Part shown: one piece after another, positions 25,764 through 33,515 of the stretch | How positions within the stretch are numbered: the first letter of the stretch is position 1 | Layout of the letters: each line of letters starts with the position of its first letter | From: Sphingomonadales bacterium BRH_c3 | GTDB taxonomy: Bacteria; Pseudomonadota; Alphaproteobacteria; Sphingomonadales; Sphingomonadaceae | DNA: 41,260 nucleotides | Assembly: GCA_001515985.1 (NCBI GenBank) | Contig: LOET01000152.1 | Span: 1-41,260, forward strand | Direction of reading: 5' to 3' | Notes under the pieces: generated by a model | Told to the model about the DNA's origin: nothing | Seen by the model: only the letters and a program-made list of their open reading frames with translations | Databases searched by the model: none | Program-made: the position numbers and the translations under genes

Positions 25764-28340
25764 TTGAAAACTGAAAAGCAAATCCGAGCTGGCTTCGGAA
25801 GCCTGTGGCAAACCGTAGTAGAATATCTCCTCTACGCACTGGTCACGGCCTCAATCATTCTGGGCGGAGCGCCAAGCAGCGCAAACTGGCAGATCCTGGT
25901 GATTTGCCTGGTTGCCGCCTGCCTGCTTCCGGTTGCCATTGCGGCCGGCGCAGCCAGGAAATTTGCGTCATTGCCGATGGCTCTGAAGGCCGCCGCAATC
26001 GCTATCGTCGCGCTACCCTTGCTGCAATTGATACCGCTCCCGCCGGGCATCTGGCAGGCCCTGCCGGGCCGCGAGCTCGCTGGTGAAGTCTTCGGCTTGT
26101 TGGGGACCGCAGGGGCGTGGCGCGGGCTCTCGCTGGTGCCGCGCGACACGCTGTTCGGTTTCCTGATGCTCTTGCCGGCAGCAGCAGCCTTCCTTGCATC
26201 GCTGACACTGGATCGGGCTGGGCGCAGGCGCGTCGTATGGGTGCTCATTGCTGTCACTATTCTCGCGTTGCTGGTCGGCCTCATTCAGTTCGGCACGACG
26301 GGCTCGACGCTTGATCTTTACGATTCTCGCCATCGCGGCAGCTTCCTCGGCTTCTTCGCCAACCGCAATCACCAGGGGCTGCTTATGGCCATCGGTGGAG
26401 CTTTCGCGATCGCAGCCATCAAGGATCGCCTGCGCAACCCGCGGCTTGCGATGGCAGTCGCCGTGCTTGCGGCTATGGTCTTCTTCATTGCTGCGGTTGG
26501 CACGCTATCTCGCGCGGGTATTGGCCTGACCACAGCCGGATTGGCGGCGACTTTCTATGCCTGTTTTGTCCACGGCAAGCTGCGTTGGCAGTTCATTGTG
26601 GGCGGAGCGGTAGCGGCATTTGCCTCGTTGTATTTCGTGACCTTCAGCTCGACTGTCCAGGCGGCACTCGATCGCTTCTCGCAGATCGAGGAGAATGGTC
26701 GCCTCGAAATTTGGCAGAAGAGCTCGCCGCTGATCGAACAATACCTGCCATGGGGCGCCGGCCTGGGCAGCTTCACCACCGTCTATCCGGTGATCGAACG
26801 GCTCGAGGATATCAACCCGCTCTATTTCAACAGGGTGCACAACGAATATCTTGAACTCCTGATCGAGTTTGGCCTGCCCGGCCTGATCGTCCTCCTGCTG
26901 TTCATCTTCCTTTTTGGCAAACGCATCTGGAGTGGTTGGCGCGGCAGCGAGGAACTGGGCGCCTTTGCTCTGCCGTCCGCTGTAAGCATTGTGCTGGTAG
27001 GCCTGCATTCGATTGTCGACTATCCGCTCCGCACCCAGAGCCACGCGGTTATCTTTGCTGTAGCATGCGGCTTTCTGTTCGCGCTCCACCGCAAACGTTC
27101 GGGCTCTGGCGAAACTGTTAACGACGGGCCATCCTGGACGGATCGAAGCGTGAAGCTGAAGGCAATGGGCCTCGCCGGCCAAGCGCTGGCGATCATCGCT
27201 TTCGCGTTGTTTGTGACTTACCAGCAGCAGAGCGCGGACGCAGTAGACCGCTCCGGCGCCAGCCTGGTCAATGCCGAAGGCGAGGCGATGAGCCCGGCGC
27301 AACTTGCCTCGGCCAAAAGAGCTCTCGCGCGTCAGCCGCTCGATCAGCCGCTGCTCAACGCCATTTACGCCAGCGAAGTGCGAGGAGGACTCGATGAGAC
27401 CCAGCGGCGCGCCTATGTGTCGACCCTCGGCAAGCTGGGCTGGCGTGACACCGCCACACAGCAAAACCTCCTGTTCGAAGCAGCCCGGCGCAATGACCTC
27501 GAGGCAGCGCTCGACCACATGGATGCGCTGCTTCGGCGTGACAAGCTGGCCGAACAGATCATGCCTCTCCTTGCGCAATTGGAGGTCGATCCAATCGGAA
27601 CAAGGTTGATGGCCGAACGCCTTGCGAACAATCCCGTCTGGCGTAAGCGCTATTTCCTCCTAGCCGAGCCCTTGGCCAACCCGAAGATCCTCGACGCGCG
27701 CTTGCGGCTGTTTGATTACATGGCCGAACACGACATGCCGGTCGATCGCGTGGAAATGCGCGCGGCGCTTTATGCGCTGTTCAATGCCGGCCGCAAGGAC
27801 GCGATAGCCGAGATGGTCAGGGCCCAGCTTCCCGCCGAAAAGAAGTCGCAATTACTGTACGATCCTGACTTCGATCAATGGCTGGGAGAACCTCCTGAAA
27901 TTCGTTGGGCCACAGCGCCGCAGGACTGGCGACTCACCAACCGATCCGGGATCTCCGCGCAAATAATTGCCGAAGAATGGAGCAGCCGCCTGGTGCTGCG
28001 CTGGAACGGCCGGGGCGCCCCGATCATCGCGCGGACCATGACCTTTCTCACCGAAGGCCAGAGACCGGAGCTGGAGGTGACGCTGAGTGCGGGCAGCCAG
28101 CTTCGCGGCCTCGATTCGCTGCGCTTCACGCTGATCTGTCCCGGCGCGCGCGAGGTGCTGTTTGTGCGCAAGGCCGCGGGTTCGGCGGCAAACCCGGGGA
28201 TGGATCGCCGTTCGGCCTTCTACGCGGCCGAAAGCGGCTCGGCCTGCGACTACCCTGAGTTGTTTATCGGCGGCATGCCCAGGGTGGGCAATCGCGGCGC
28301 GGATCTGTCGATTGATTCAATCAAGCTGACCGTACCTTGA
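25764..28340 (+). CDS. O-antigen ligase/polymerase-domain protein with long C-terminal soluble region
   Basis: 858 residues. The first ~455 form a polytopic membrane region with the Wzy_C (O-antigen ligase-like) signature: FFANRNHQGLLMAIGG (~195-210) and RLEIWQKSSPLIEQYLPWGAGLG, FNRVHNEYLELLIEFGLPGL (~352-371), whose H-N-E-Y is the conserved periplasmic site. After one more helix (~465-485) the remaining ~370 residues are soluble, helical at first (RRAYVSTLGKLG, EAARRNDLEAALDHMDALL, TPR-like) and then beta-rich. It may be the ligase that attaches chains to a carrier, or a second polymerase. The start is TTG 25764. Codon use is GC-rich, unlike the polymerase upstream. Confidence 0.82.
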   Translation: MKTEKQIRAGFGSLWQTVVEYLLYALVTASIILGGAPSSANWQILVICLVAACLLPVAIAAGAARKFASLPMALKAAAIAIVALPLLQLIPLPPGIWQALPGRELAGEVFGLLGTAGAWRGLSLVPRDTLFGFLMLLPAAAAFLASLTLDRAGRRRVVWVLIAVTILALLVGLIQFGTTGSTLDLYDSRHRGSFLGFFANRNHQGLLMAIGGAFAIAAIKDRLRNPRLAMAVAVLAAMVFFIAAVGTLSRAGIGLTTAGLAATFYACFVHGKLRWQFIVGGAVAAFASLYFVTFSSTVQAALDRFSQIEENGRLEIWQKSSPLIEQYLPWGAGLGSFTTVYPVIERLEDINPLYFNRVHNEYLELLIEFGLPGLIVLLLFIFLFGKRIWSGWRGSEELGAFALPSAVSIVLVGLHSIVDYPLRTQSHAVIFAVACGFLFALHRKRSGSGETVNDGPSWTDRSVKLKAMGLAGQALAIIAFALFVTYQQQSADAVDRSGASLVNAEGEAMSPAQLASAKRALARQPLDQPLLNAIYASEVRGGLDETQRRAYVSTLGKLGWRDTATQQNLLFEAARRNDLEAALDHMDALLRRDKLAEQIMPLLAQLEVDPIGTRLMAERLANNPVWRKRYFLLAEPLANPKILDARLRLFDYMAEHDMPVDRVEMRAALYALFNAGRKDAIAEMVRAQLPAEKKSQLLYDPDFDQWLGEPPEIRWATAPQDWRLTNRSGISAQIIAEEWSSRLVLRWNGRGAPIIARTMTFLTEGQRPELEVTLSAGSQLRGLDSLRFTLICPGAREVLFVRKAAGSAANPGMDRRSAFYAAESGSACDYPELFIGGMPRVGNRGADLSIDSIKLTVP

Positions 28341-28746
28341 GGGATCCAGCTTCAGTTAGGAGATCGCTGCCACAGGGCTCTGCCATCCCCTAGCCGTCCG
28401 GTCGTTGCACCTCGCCGGCGTTTCGGTCTTCCAGTTCCACAGGAGCAGTTAGCCGAGCCGGCCGGCGGGATAGTTTGCGCCTGTTATGCGCGATATCGCT
28501 GCCTGTTATCGCGATTAATTACCCTGTTCTGGCGAAGAACAGGGAAGCGGTGATTCCTATCCCATAACTATCTGTAATCGCTTGAGTAATTTATCGGCGG
28601 ATTGGGCGGAATCACCCTAAAAGGCCTGTTTCGCGCCCGAAATGAGCGATTTACCCTGTTAATTCCCTGCCAAACAGGCAAATCAGTGCCGCGACCAGCT
28701 GCGCTCGCGCCGCCCCGAATACCCGATAACGCAAACGCGCGGTGAT
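28341..28746. other. Intergenic region with repeated CCTGTT units and a hairpin
   Basis: No protein gene is evident. CCTGTT occurs at 28480, 28502, 28523, 28625 and 28655, and its complement AACAGG at 28538 and 28673. This is a strong local enrichment inside 200 bp. One inverted pair forms the hairpin listed separately. The 5' part (28341-28470) shows nothing I can name. It may be an intergenic repeat element or a set of binding sites. Confidence 0.4.
28522..28544. repeat. Perfect 9-bp inverted repeat (hairpin)
   Basis: CCCTGTTCT (28522-28530) and AGAACAGGG (28536-28544) are perfect reverse complements around a 5-nt loop GGCGA. No T-run follows, so it is not a standard intrinsic terminator. 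It lies 180 nt after the ligase-like gene and is built from the CCTGTT unit that recurs around it. Confidence 0.6.
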
Positions 28747-28872
28747 ATGATGATGCCTGGTGTCCTGCCCTCCCGTCTTCGGCCTTCGGCGACCAAGCCC
28801 GATGCGATTGGCACGGATCGCAGTGCGACGTGGCGCAGGATCAGGCTCGCCAAGTGGCCGCGCAAGCGCTAA
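28747..28872 (+). CDS. Possible small basic ORF (41 codons) just before the epimerase gene
   Basis: ATG-ATG-ATG opens at 28747 and runs to TAA 28870-28872, three nt before the epimerase ATG. The product is strongly basic at its end (WRRIRLAKWPRKR). There is only a weak GGTGAT ribosome-like stretch, and no family is recognised. The tight spacing to the next gene is the sole argument for a leader or coupled peptide. Chance is a real alternative. Confidence 0.2.
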   Translation: MMMPGVLPSRLRPSATKPDAIGTDRSATWRRIRLAKWPRKR

Positions 28873-28875
28873 CCA

Positions 28876-29895
28876 ATGCCCATGCGCTCCGCCCTCATCA
28901 CCGGCTCCGCCGGCTTCATCGGCTATCACCTGGCCCAGCTGCTGTTGGACGAGGGGTTTGCCGTCACCGGCTATGACGGGATGACCGATTATTACGATGT
29001 CCGGCTGAAAGAGCGGCGCCACCAGATGCTGCTGCAAAACCGGCATTTCCGCGCAGAGGTTGGGATGCTTGAGGATTTCGAGCATTTGCGCACCATCGCG
29101 CTCGAATCCCGCCCCGACATCATCATCCACCTCGCCGCACAGGCAGGCGTGCGATACAGCCTCGAGAACCCGCGCGCCTATGTCGATGCCAATCTGGTCG
29201 GCACGTTCAATGTGATGGAAGTCGCGCGCGAGTTGAAAGTCGCCCATCTGCTGATGGCATCAACCAGCTCGGTCTATGGCGCCAATACCGCGATGCCCTT
29301 TACTGAGACAGATGCCTGCGACACGCCGTTGACGCTTTATGCCGCGACGAAGAAGGCAACCGAGGCAATGGGCCATAGCTATGCCCATTTATGGGGCATC
29401 CCCACCACGATGTTCCGTTTCTTCACCGTCTATGGCCCCTGGGGCAGGCCCGATATGGCACCGTTTAAATTTACCAAAGGGGTTCTCGAGGGCACGCCGA
29501 TCGACGTATATAATCACGGCGATATGTATAGGGACTTCACATATGTAACCGATTTGGTTCGCGGTGTCCGGTTGCTTGTCGATGTCCCGCCGCCCGCCGT
29601 CGATGCGCGCGGCGAGCCGATCAAGCAAGACAGCCTTTCGCCCGCCGCACCTTTTCGCGTGGTGAATATCGGCAATGGCGAGAAGGTCAGGTTGCTCGAT
29701 TTCATCGAAGCGATCGAGGAGGCCTGCGGCCGCGAGGCGATCAGGAACCTGCTGCCCATGCAGCAGGGCGATGTTTCGGCAACCTGGGCTGACAACAGCT
29801 TGCTGCGCGCGCTAACCGGTTACGCACCGCAAACCTCTGTGCGTGATGGCATGGCACGCTTTGTCGCATGGTACCGCGATTATTACGCAGTATAA
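28876..29895 (+). CDS. NAD-dependent epimerase, UDP-glucuronate 4-epimerase type
   Basis: 339-residue extended SDR, probably interconverting UDP-glucuronate and UDP-galacturonate. It has ALITGSAGFIGYHLAQLLL (cofactor motif TGSAGFIG), the GYDGMTDYYDVRLKERRHQ stretch characteristic of the UDP-glucuronate epimerase (LpsL/Cap1J) branch, HLAAQAGVRYSLENP (~89-103), catalytic S-T-S in STSSVYG, and the Y-x3-K dyad in YAATKKA. FFTVYGPWGRPDMA is the family substrate loop. No UDP-glucose dehydrogenase is in the window, so UDP-GlcA must come from elsewhere. Start at 28876, or ATG 28882. Confidence 0.92.
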   Translation: MPMRSALITGSAGFIGYHLAQLLLDEGFAVTGYDGMTDYYDVRLKERRHQMLLQNRHFRAEVGMLEDFEHLRTIALESRPDIIIHLAAQAGVRYSLENPRAYVDANLVGTFNVMEVARELKVAHLLMASTSSVYGANTAMPFTETDACDTPLTLYAATKKATEAMGHSYAHLWGIPTTMFRFFTVYGPWGRPDMAPFKFTKGVLEGTPIDVYNHGDMYRDFTYVTDLVRGVRLLVDVPPPAVDARGEPIKQDSLSPAAPFRVVNIGNGEKVRLLDFIEAIEEACGREAIRNLLPMQQGDVSATWADNSLLRALTGYAPQTSVRDGMARFVAWYRDYYAV

Positions 29896-29985
29896 GCCCT
29901 GCTTTGACACGCGCGGCTGGCAATATGCGCCTGTGGAGCTATACTCGCGTTTCTCGTCGAATTTATTCCCGGGTCGCGGCACGTC

Positions 29986-30585
29986 TTGAAATCCAATTTC
30001 CATCCCGCACAAGCCAGGCGAAGCCAGATAGGAACGCGGCGTTTCCGCTGGCGCACGGCCAGCGCGCTTGCGGCCTTCAGTTGGCTCACCCTGTTTGCTT
30101 CGCCAGCAGCGATCGCCAACCAGTCAGCCCTTCGCATCATCAGCAATTCAGAACTTCGTTTCGGAACCTTTGCCGTGCCAACGCGCGGTTTCAGGGAGGT
30201 TTCGGCATCGGGCGCCGTGACCAGCGCCGGTGTGTTCGTGCTCAGCGACACTGGCACGGGCCCGGCGCGCTTCACCGTGGAATATGATCGGGGCAACAAT
30301 GGCCGCAGGCGGATGGATCTTGAGATCGAGCTGGTGATGTCGGCGCCCCCGGCTTTTGGCAGTGGCGGCCTGACGGCCCGGCTCAGCCGTTATCAGACCG
30401 ATCTGCCCGGTTACAGCTTTATCGAGCCCGGACAGGTCATCCGGATCGAGATGCTCAATTGCGTCCAGCGTGTCTGCTCAAGGTCTTTCAATGTTGGCGG
30501 GCGGCTGGATGTCGAGAGGATCTTTGGCGGAGGGCCGATCGCGATCCCCATTCCCGTCGATGCAGTGCTCGTATCGGTGCGTTAG
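29986..30585 (+). CDS. Secreted DUF4402-like subunit, first gene (no N-terminal extension)
   Basis: 199 residues with a long basic n-region, then a signal peptide ending near PAAIAN. The mature part has the L-x-FGTFAVP start and the VGGRLDV ending seen in DUF4402 proteins. Only about 14 residues separate the predicted cleavage site from FGT, against about 29-30 in the three subunits downstream. It therefore lacks the N-terminal extension those share. A cysteine pair (CVQRVC) is near the C-terminus. The TTG start at 29986 is the only plausible start codon and has no clear ribosome site. In a donor-strand fibre, a subunit without extension would sit at the tip; this is inference. Confidence 0.65.
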   Translation: MKSNFHPAQARRSQIGTRRFRWRTASALAAFSWLTLFASPAAIANQSALRIISNSELRFGTFAVPTRGFREVSASGAVTSAGVFVLSDTGTGPARFTVEYDRGNNGRRRMDLEIELVMSAPPAFGSGGLTARLSRYQTDLPGYSFIEPGQVIRIEMLNCVQRVCSRSFNVGGRLDVERIFGGGPIAIPIPVDAVLVSVR

Positions 30586-30697
30586 TTTCCGGCAATCCAG
30601 GTGCGCCATTCTGGCACATAAGTGTAATTACCTGATTGTAGGCTGAGATTTTCCTGCGAGCTTCTTCCTAGGATGTCCAAATCCTGAGGAGGCAAGC

Positions 30698-31258
30698 ATG
30701 ATCTCCAAAGAAACCATGGCTATCGTTGCCACTTTTGGGCTGGCCGCGTTGCCCGCGCCCTCGCTGGCGGCACCGGGGAATGAGGCAACCGCCTCCGGCA
30801 ACGCCAGCGCCGAAGTGATCGCCCCCCTGACGTTCGAAGCGGTTGCCCCGCTGGAGTTCGGCACGCTGGCGGTTTCGCCAAGCGACAGCGGCTCGATCAG
30901 CGTTGACCCAGCCGGCGGCGCCCCGGTCTACACAGGTTCGCTGAGGGCTGCCTGCAGCGCCGCCGCGCTGTGCGATGCTTCACCCGCCCGATTCGCCGTG
31001 CGCGGGCAGCCGGGCCGATATTACCGGATCGAATATCCCGATCAGACATATGCGAGCCCGGTCAGCTCATCTGCGCCAGCTCTGCTGGTCAAGCAGATCA
31101 CTGTCGCGACCGACAACCTTTCTTCCCAGGGAGCGCGCGGCCAATTGAGCGCGGAAGGGGCGGACGGTTTCCGTGTTGGGGGCACGCTGGAAGTTCCCGG
31201 CGGAACTGCTGCCGGGAGATACAGGGCCACGTTGAATATAGTTGTTTCCTATGATTGA
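30698..31258 (+). CDS. Secreted DUF4402 family subunit, second gene
   Basis: 186 residues. Signal peptide 1-25 (cleavage after PSLA); the mature protein starts APGNEATASG and continues NASAEVIAPLTF, then LEFGTLAVS. It ends GGTLEVPGG, then RYRATLNIVVSYD, the DUF4402 terminal strand. A cysteine pair C-x5-C (in ACSAAALCD) may form a disulfide. AGGAGG (30687-30692) lies 5 nt before the ATG, and a small AGGAT/ATCCT hairpin (30670-30685) lies just before it. DUF4402 proteins are beta-rich secreted proteins of poorly known function, often near pilus-type chaperones. Confidence 0.82.
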   Translation: MISKETMAIVATFGLAALPAPSLAAPGNEATASGNASAEVIAPLTFEAVAPLEFGTLAVSPSDSGSISVDPAGGAPVYTGSLRAACSAAALCDASPARFAVRGQPGRYYRIEYPDQTYASPVSSSAPALLVKQITVATDNLSSQGARGQLSAEGADGFRVGGTLEVPGGTAAGRYRATLNIVVSYD

Positions 31259-31394
31259 TGCCAGTTTAATGGTAAGCATAACATACTGTATTTATGTGTT
31301 TTTATGGCAAAAAGGATTTTTTAAGGGGCACGTAGTTATACCTATGTAAGCACCGGCAACCGCCGGGCGAACCAAAACATTTGGAGACTACGTA
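31259..31394. other. AT-rich leader region before the likely major subunit gene
   Basis: 136 bp, much more AT-rich than its surroundings (for example the stretch from 31264 to 31322). It holds a small hairpin, CCGGC (31353-31357) with GCCGG (31362-31366), and the ribosome site GGAG (31383-31386) 8 nt before ATG 31395. A promoter specific to the third subunit gene is likely here, but no consensus pair stands out. Confidence 0.4.
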
Positions 31395-31874
31395 ATGAAG
31401 AAGTTCGTTCTGGCAGCCTTTGGGGCCGCCTTCGCTATCCCGGCTGCCGCTGCGCCCGGCGACACTGACACCGCCCAAGGTGTAGCTACTGCGGTAATCG
31501 TTGCGCCGATTTCGATCGTGCATGATGGGGGTGCGCTGGATTTCGGCACGATCGTTCCGGGGACCACTGGCGGTACCGTGGTCGTGACCACCGCTGGCGT
31601 GGGTTCAGTTACTGGCGACGTGACATTCGTGCCCACCTCGACCAATTCGGAAGATACCTTCACGGTTACGGGCGATGCCAACCGCGACTTCAACATTGTT
31701 GCAGGTAATGAGGTAATGGCTGGCATGTCCTTCACCACGGACGTCGCGACCACAGGAAGCCTCGACGCATCGGGCCTTGCCACTGTTTCTGTTGGGGGCA
31801 CTTTGACAGTGGCCGCCAATCAGGCCGCCGGCACCTATAATGGTACCTATGACGTGACGGTCAGCTACAACTGA
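31395..31874 (+). CDS. Secreted DUF4402 family subunit, third gene (candidate major subunit)
   Basis: 159 residues. A clean signal peptide MKKFVLAAFGAAFAIPAAA is followed by the mature start APGDTDTAQGVATAVIVAPI. LDFGTIVPG and the ending VGGTLTVAANQAAGTYNGTY then VTVSYN are textbook DUF4402. The mature protein has no cysteine and is rich in Thr, Val, Gly and Ala. It is the shortest subunit, has its own AT-rich leader and is followed by a strong GC hairpin. These traits fit the abundant structural subunit of a surface fibre. The fibre itself is inferred from the chaperone and usher-like genes downstream. Confidence 0.87.
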   Translation: MKKFVLAAFGAAFAIPAAAAPGDTDTAQGVATAVIVAPISIVHDGGALDFGTIVPGTTGGTVVVTTAGVGSVTGDVTFVPTSTNSEDTFTVTGDANRDFNIVAGNEVMAGMSFTTDVATTGSLDASGLATVSVGGTLTVAANQAAGTYNGTYDVTVSYN

Positions 31875-31887
31875 TGTCCTGACGAGA

Positions 31888-31920
31888 CCGGCCGCCACTC
31901 CGAGTGAGATTGGCGGCCGG
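31888..31920 (+). terminator. Strong hairpin after the third subunit gene (attenuator or mRNA stabiliser)
   Basis: CCGGCCGCCA (31888-31897) and TGGCGGCCGG (31911-31920) are perfect 10-bp reverse complements with a 13-nt loop, starting 14 nt after the stop codon of the third subunit gene. No T-run follows, so it is not a complete intrinsic terminator. Such a structure commonly protects or partly terminates the message of an abundant subunit. Confidence 0.55.
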
Positions 31921-31940
31921 CCAGCCAGAGGACCAGCACG

Positions 31941-32474
31941 ATGATCCATCAGAAACTGATCCAAGGCCTGAAAGGACTTAGCGCTGTCTGCACAGCCTGC
32001 CTGGCAGTGGCCGCCCATGCCGCGCCCGGCCAAACCGATTTTGCGCAGGGCAAGGCCCAGGTGGAGGTGGCCAGTCCGCCTCAAATCCTGCCGGTTGAAG
32101 ACCTCCGCTTTGGCCAGATCCTGGCTCCACCAGTTGCTGGTACAGTTACGATTACACCGGCGGGCAGTGTGACCAGTTCGTTCGCTCTTCCCGCGTGGCC
32201 AAGCGTCAGGGGGCCGGCCCAATTCCTGGTCCTGGGCGATGCCAACCGCCGCTTCATCACTTCGCATTCCAACAGCACAGTGATCTCGAATGCTAACGGG
32301 GCAAGCATGACCGTGAGCAATCTGGCGTTCAATCGCTCCTCTGCAAGCCCGATCAATCGCCTTGATGCGAACGGGTTCTTCATCCTTTATATCGGCGGCA
32401 CATTGAATGTGCAGGCCAACCAGCAGCCCGGCGATTATTCCGGGGTGTTCGAAGTTACCGTTTTCTATCTTTGA
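31941..32474 (+). CDS. Secreted DUF4402 family subunit, fourth gene
   Basis: 177 residues. Signal peptide 1-28 (AVAAHA cleavage); the mature start APGQTDFAQGKAQVEVASPP matches the extension of the second and third subunits. LRFGQILAP and the ending IGGTLNVQANQQPGDYSGVF with EVTVFYL identify DUF4402. The two cysteines are in the signal peptide only. It follows the GC hairpin, so it may be expressed less than the third gene. A minor or adaptor subunit is plausible. Confidence 0.85.
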   Translation: MIHQKLIQGLKGLSAVCTACLAVAAHAAPGQTDFAQGKAQVEVASPPQILPVEDLRFGQILAPPVAGTVTITPAGSVTSSFALPAWPSVRGPAQFLVLGDANRRFITSHSNSTVISNANGASMTVSNLAFNRSSASPINRLDANGFFILYIGGTLNVQANQQPGDYSGVFEVTVFYL

Positions 32475-32558
32475 ACTAAGGTAGAACCCTTAGGCGTTTA
32501 CGCGCAATTAACCATATTTGATCCATAGACCGGGCGACACAAACGGGGGTCGCCTGAT

Positions 32559-33515
32559 ATGAGTTCCGCATACAAATCTGCCGCATACCGCGCCACACCG
32601 ACAACCCTTCTGGCAGGCGCTCTGGCTACTATCCTCGCCCTGGGCCCGGCGGGCTCGCTGGCGCAGGATATCGAGCCAACAACGCCCCAGACTGCTCCGC
32701 CACCTCCGCCTGAGGGTTCGGTTGGCGCGATGGGCGATATAAACCTGTTCCCGAAGCGGGTGGTGATCAACGGACGCCGTGAAATCGCATCGATCGGGCT
32801 CTACAATAAAACCGTCAATCCGGGCGATTACGAAATCCGCCTGGTCGACATGGCAATGACCCCGGATGGGCGCTTGCTCGCTCTCGACAAGGAGATTGAC
32901 GAAGCGACAAGGGCGCGCGTGCAAACGGCCAGCGGGCTATTGCGGCACTCGCCACGCAGGGTCGCATTGCGGGGCAGCGAATCCCAGTTGGTTCGCGTCA
33001 TGGCCCGGGCCGCTGCCGACATTCCCGACGGTGAATACCGTTCGCACTTCGTTGTCACTTCCGTTCCGCCGATCGATAGTGGCCTCTCCATTGAAAACGC
33101 TGCGGGCGGAACGAGCACCGAAGGCATCGGCGTCACCATCCGCCCGCGCTTTGGCATCTCGATCCCGGTAATCGTGCGGATCGGCGAAACGACGCTGGAC
33201 GTGGGCATTGAGGACATCAGCCTGCTCACCTCGCAGGATGGAAACCGCGCCATCCGCTTCACCGTGACTCGCGCGGGAACGCGCTCTGCATTTGGCGATG
33301 TGGTAGTCACCGCAAAGGGCGCGGACCAGCCTGTCGCGATTTCCAAAGGCATCGGCGTCTATCCCGAAGTCGACAGCAGGCAGGTGACTATCCCGGTCAA
33401 CCCCGAGCTTGACCCACGCTTTGTGTCCGCGGGGACCCGCCTGAGAATCGAGTTCATCGATGATGACTTCAAACCTGGCGCCAAACTTGCCGAACAGGAA
33501 TTCGTGGTTCCTTGA
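32559..33515 (+). CDS. PapD-like periplasmic pilus chaperone
   Basis: 318 residues. Signal peptide 1-36 (ending GSLAQ), a Pro/Thr-rich linker (TTPQTAPPPPPEG), then the two Ig-like domains of a periplasmic chaperone. The first domain has INLFPKRVVINGRREIASIG (G1/A1 region) and DGEYRSHFVVTS, the counterpart of the Y-R-x-x-F strand found in fimbrial chaperones. The second domain runs from ~210 to the end. It would hold unfolded DUF4402 subunits and deliver them to the outer-membrane protein encoded next. Its TTGA overlap with that gene indicates coupling. A 6-bp hairpin (GGCGAC 32533-32538, GTCGCC 32549-32554) lies just before the start. Confidence 0.8.
   Translation: MSSAYKSAAYRATPTTLLAGALATILALGPAGSLAQDIEPTTPQTAPPPPPEGSVGAMGDINLFPKRVVINGRREIASIGLYNKTVNPGDYEIRLVDMAMTPDGRLLALDKEIDEATRARVQTASGLLRHSPRRVALRGSESQLVRVMARAAADIPDGEYRSHFVVTSVPPIDSGLSIENAAGGTSTEGIGVTIRPRFGISIPVIVRIGETTLDVGIEDISLLTSQDGNRAIRFTVTRAGTRSAFGDVVVTAKGADQPVAISKGIGVYPEVDSRQVTIPVNPELDPRFVSAGTRLRIEFIDDDFKPGAKLAEQEFVVP

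Noticed and set aside
26505..27578. Long minus-strand frame (357 codons) opposite the ligase-like gene
   Set aside because: It lies fully inside a well-supported plus-strand gene, has no family motifs and its composition is that of a GC-rich antisense shadow.
29904..29945. TTGACA at 29904 and TATACT at 29940 as a sigma70 promoter for the first subunit gene
   Set aside because: The spacing is 30 bp instead of about 17, so the two hexamers cannot act together. TATACT alone is too weak to call.
31259..31394. Cyclic-di-GMP or other riboswitch before the third subunit gene
   Set aside because: Only a 5-bp hairpin is present and no riboswitch consensus could be matched by eye.
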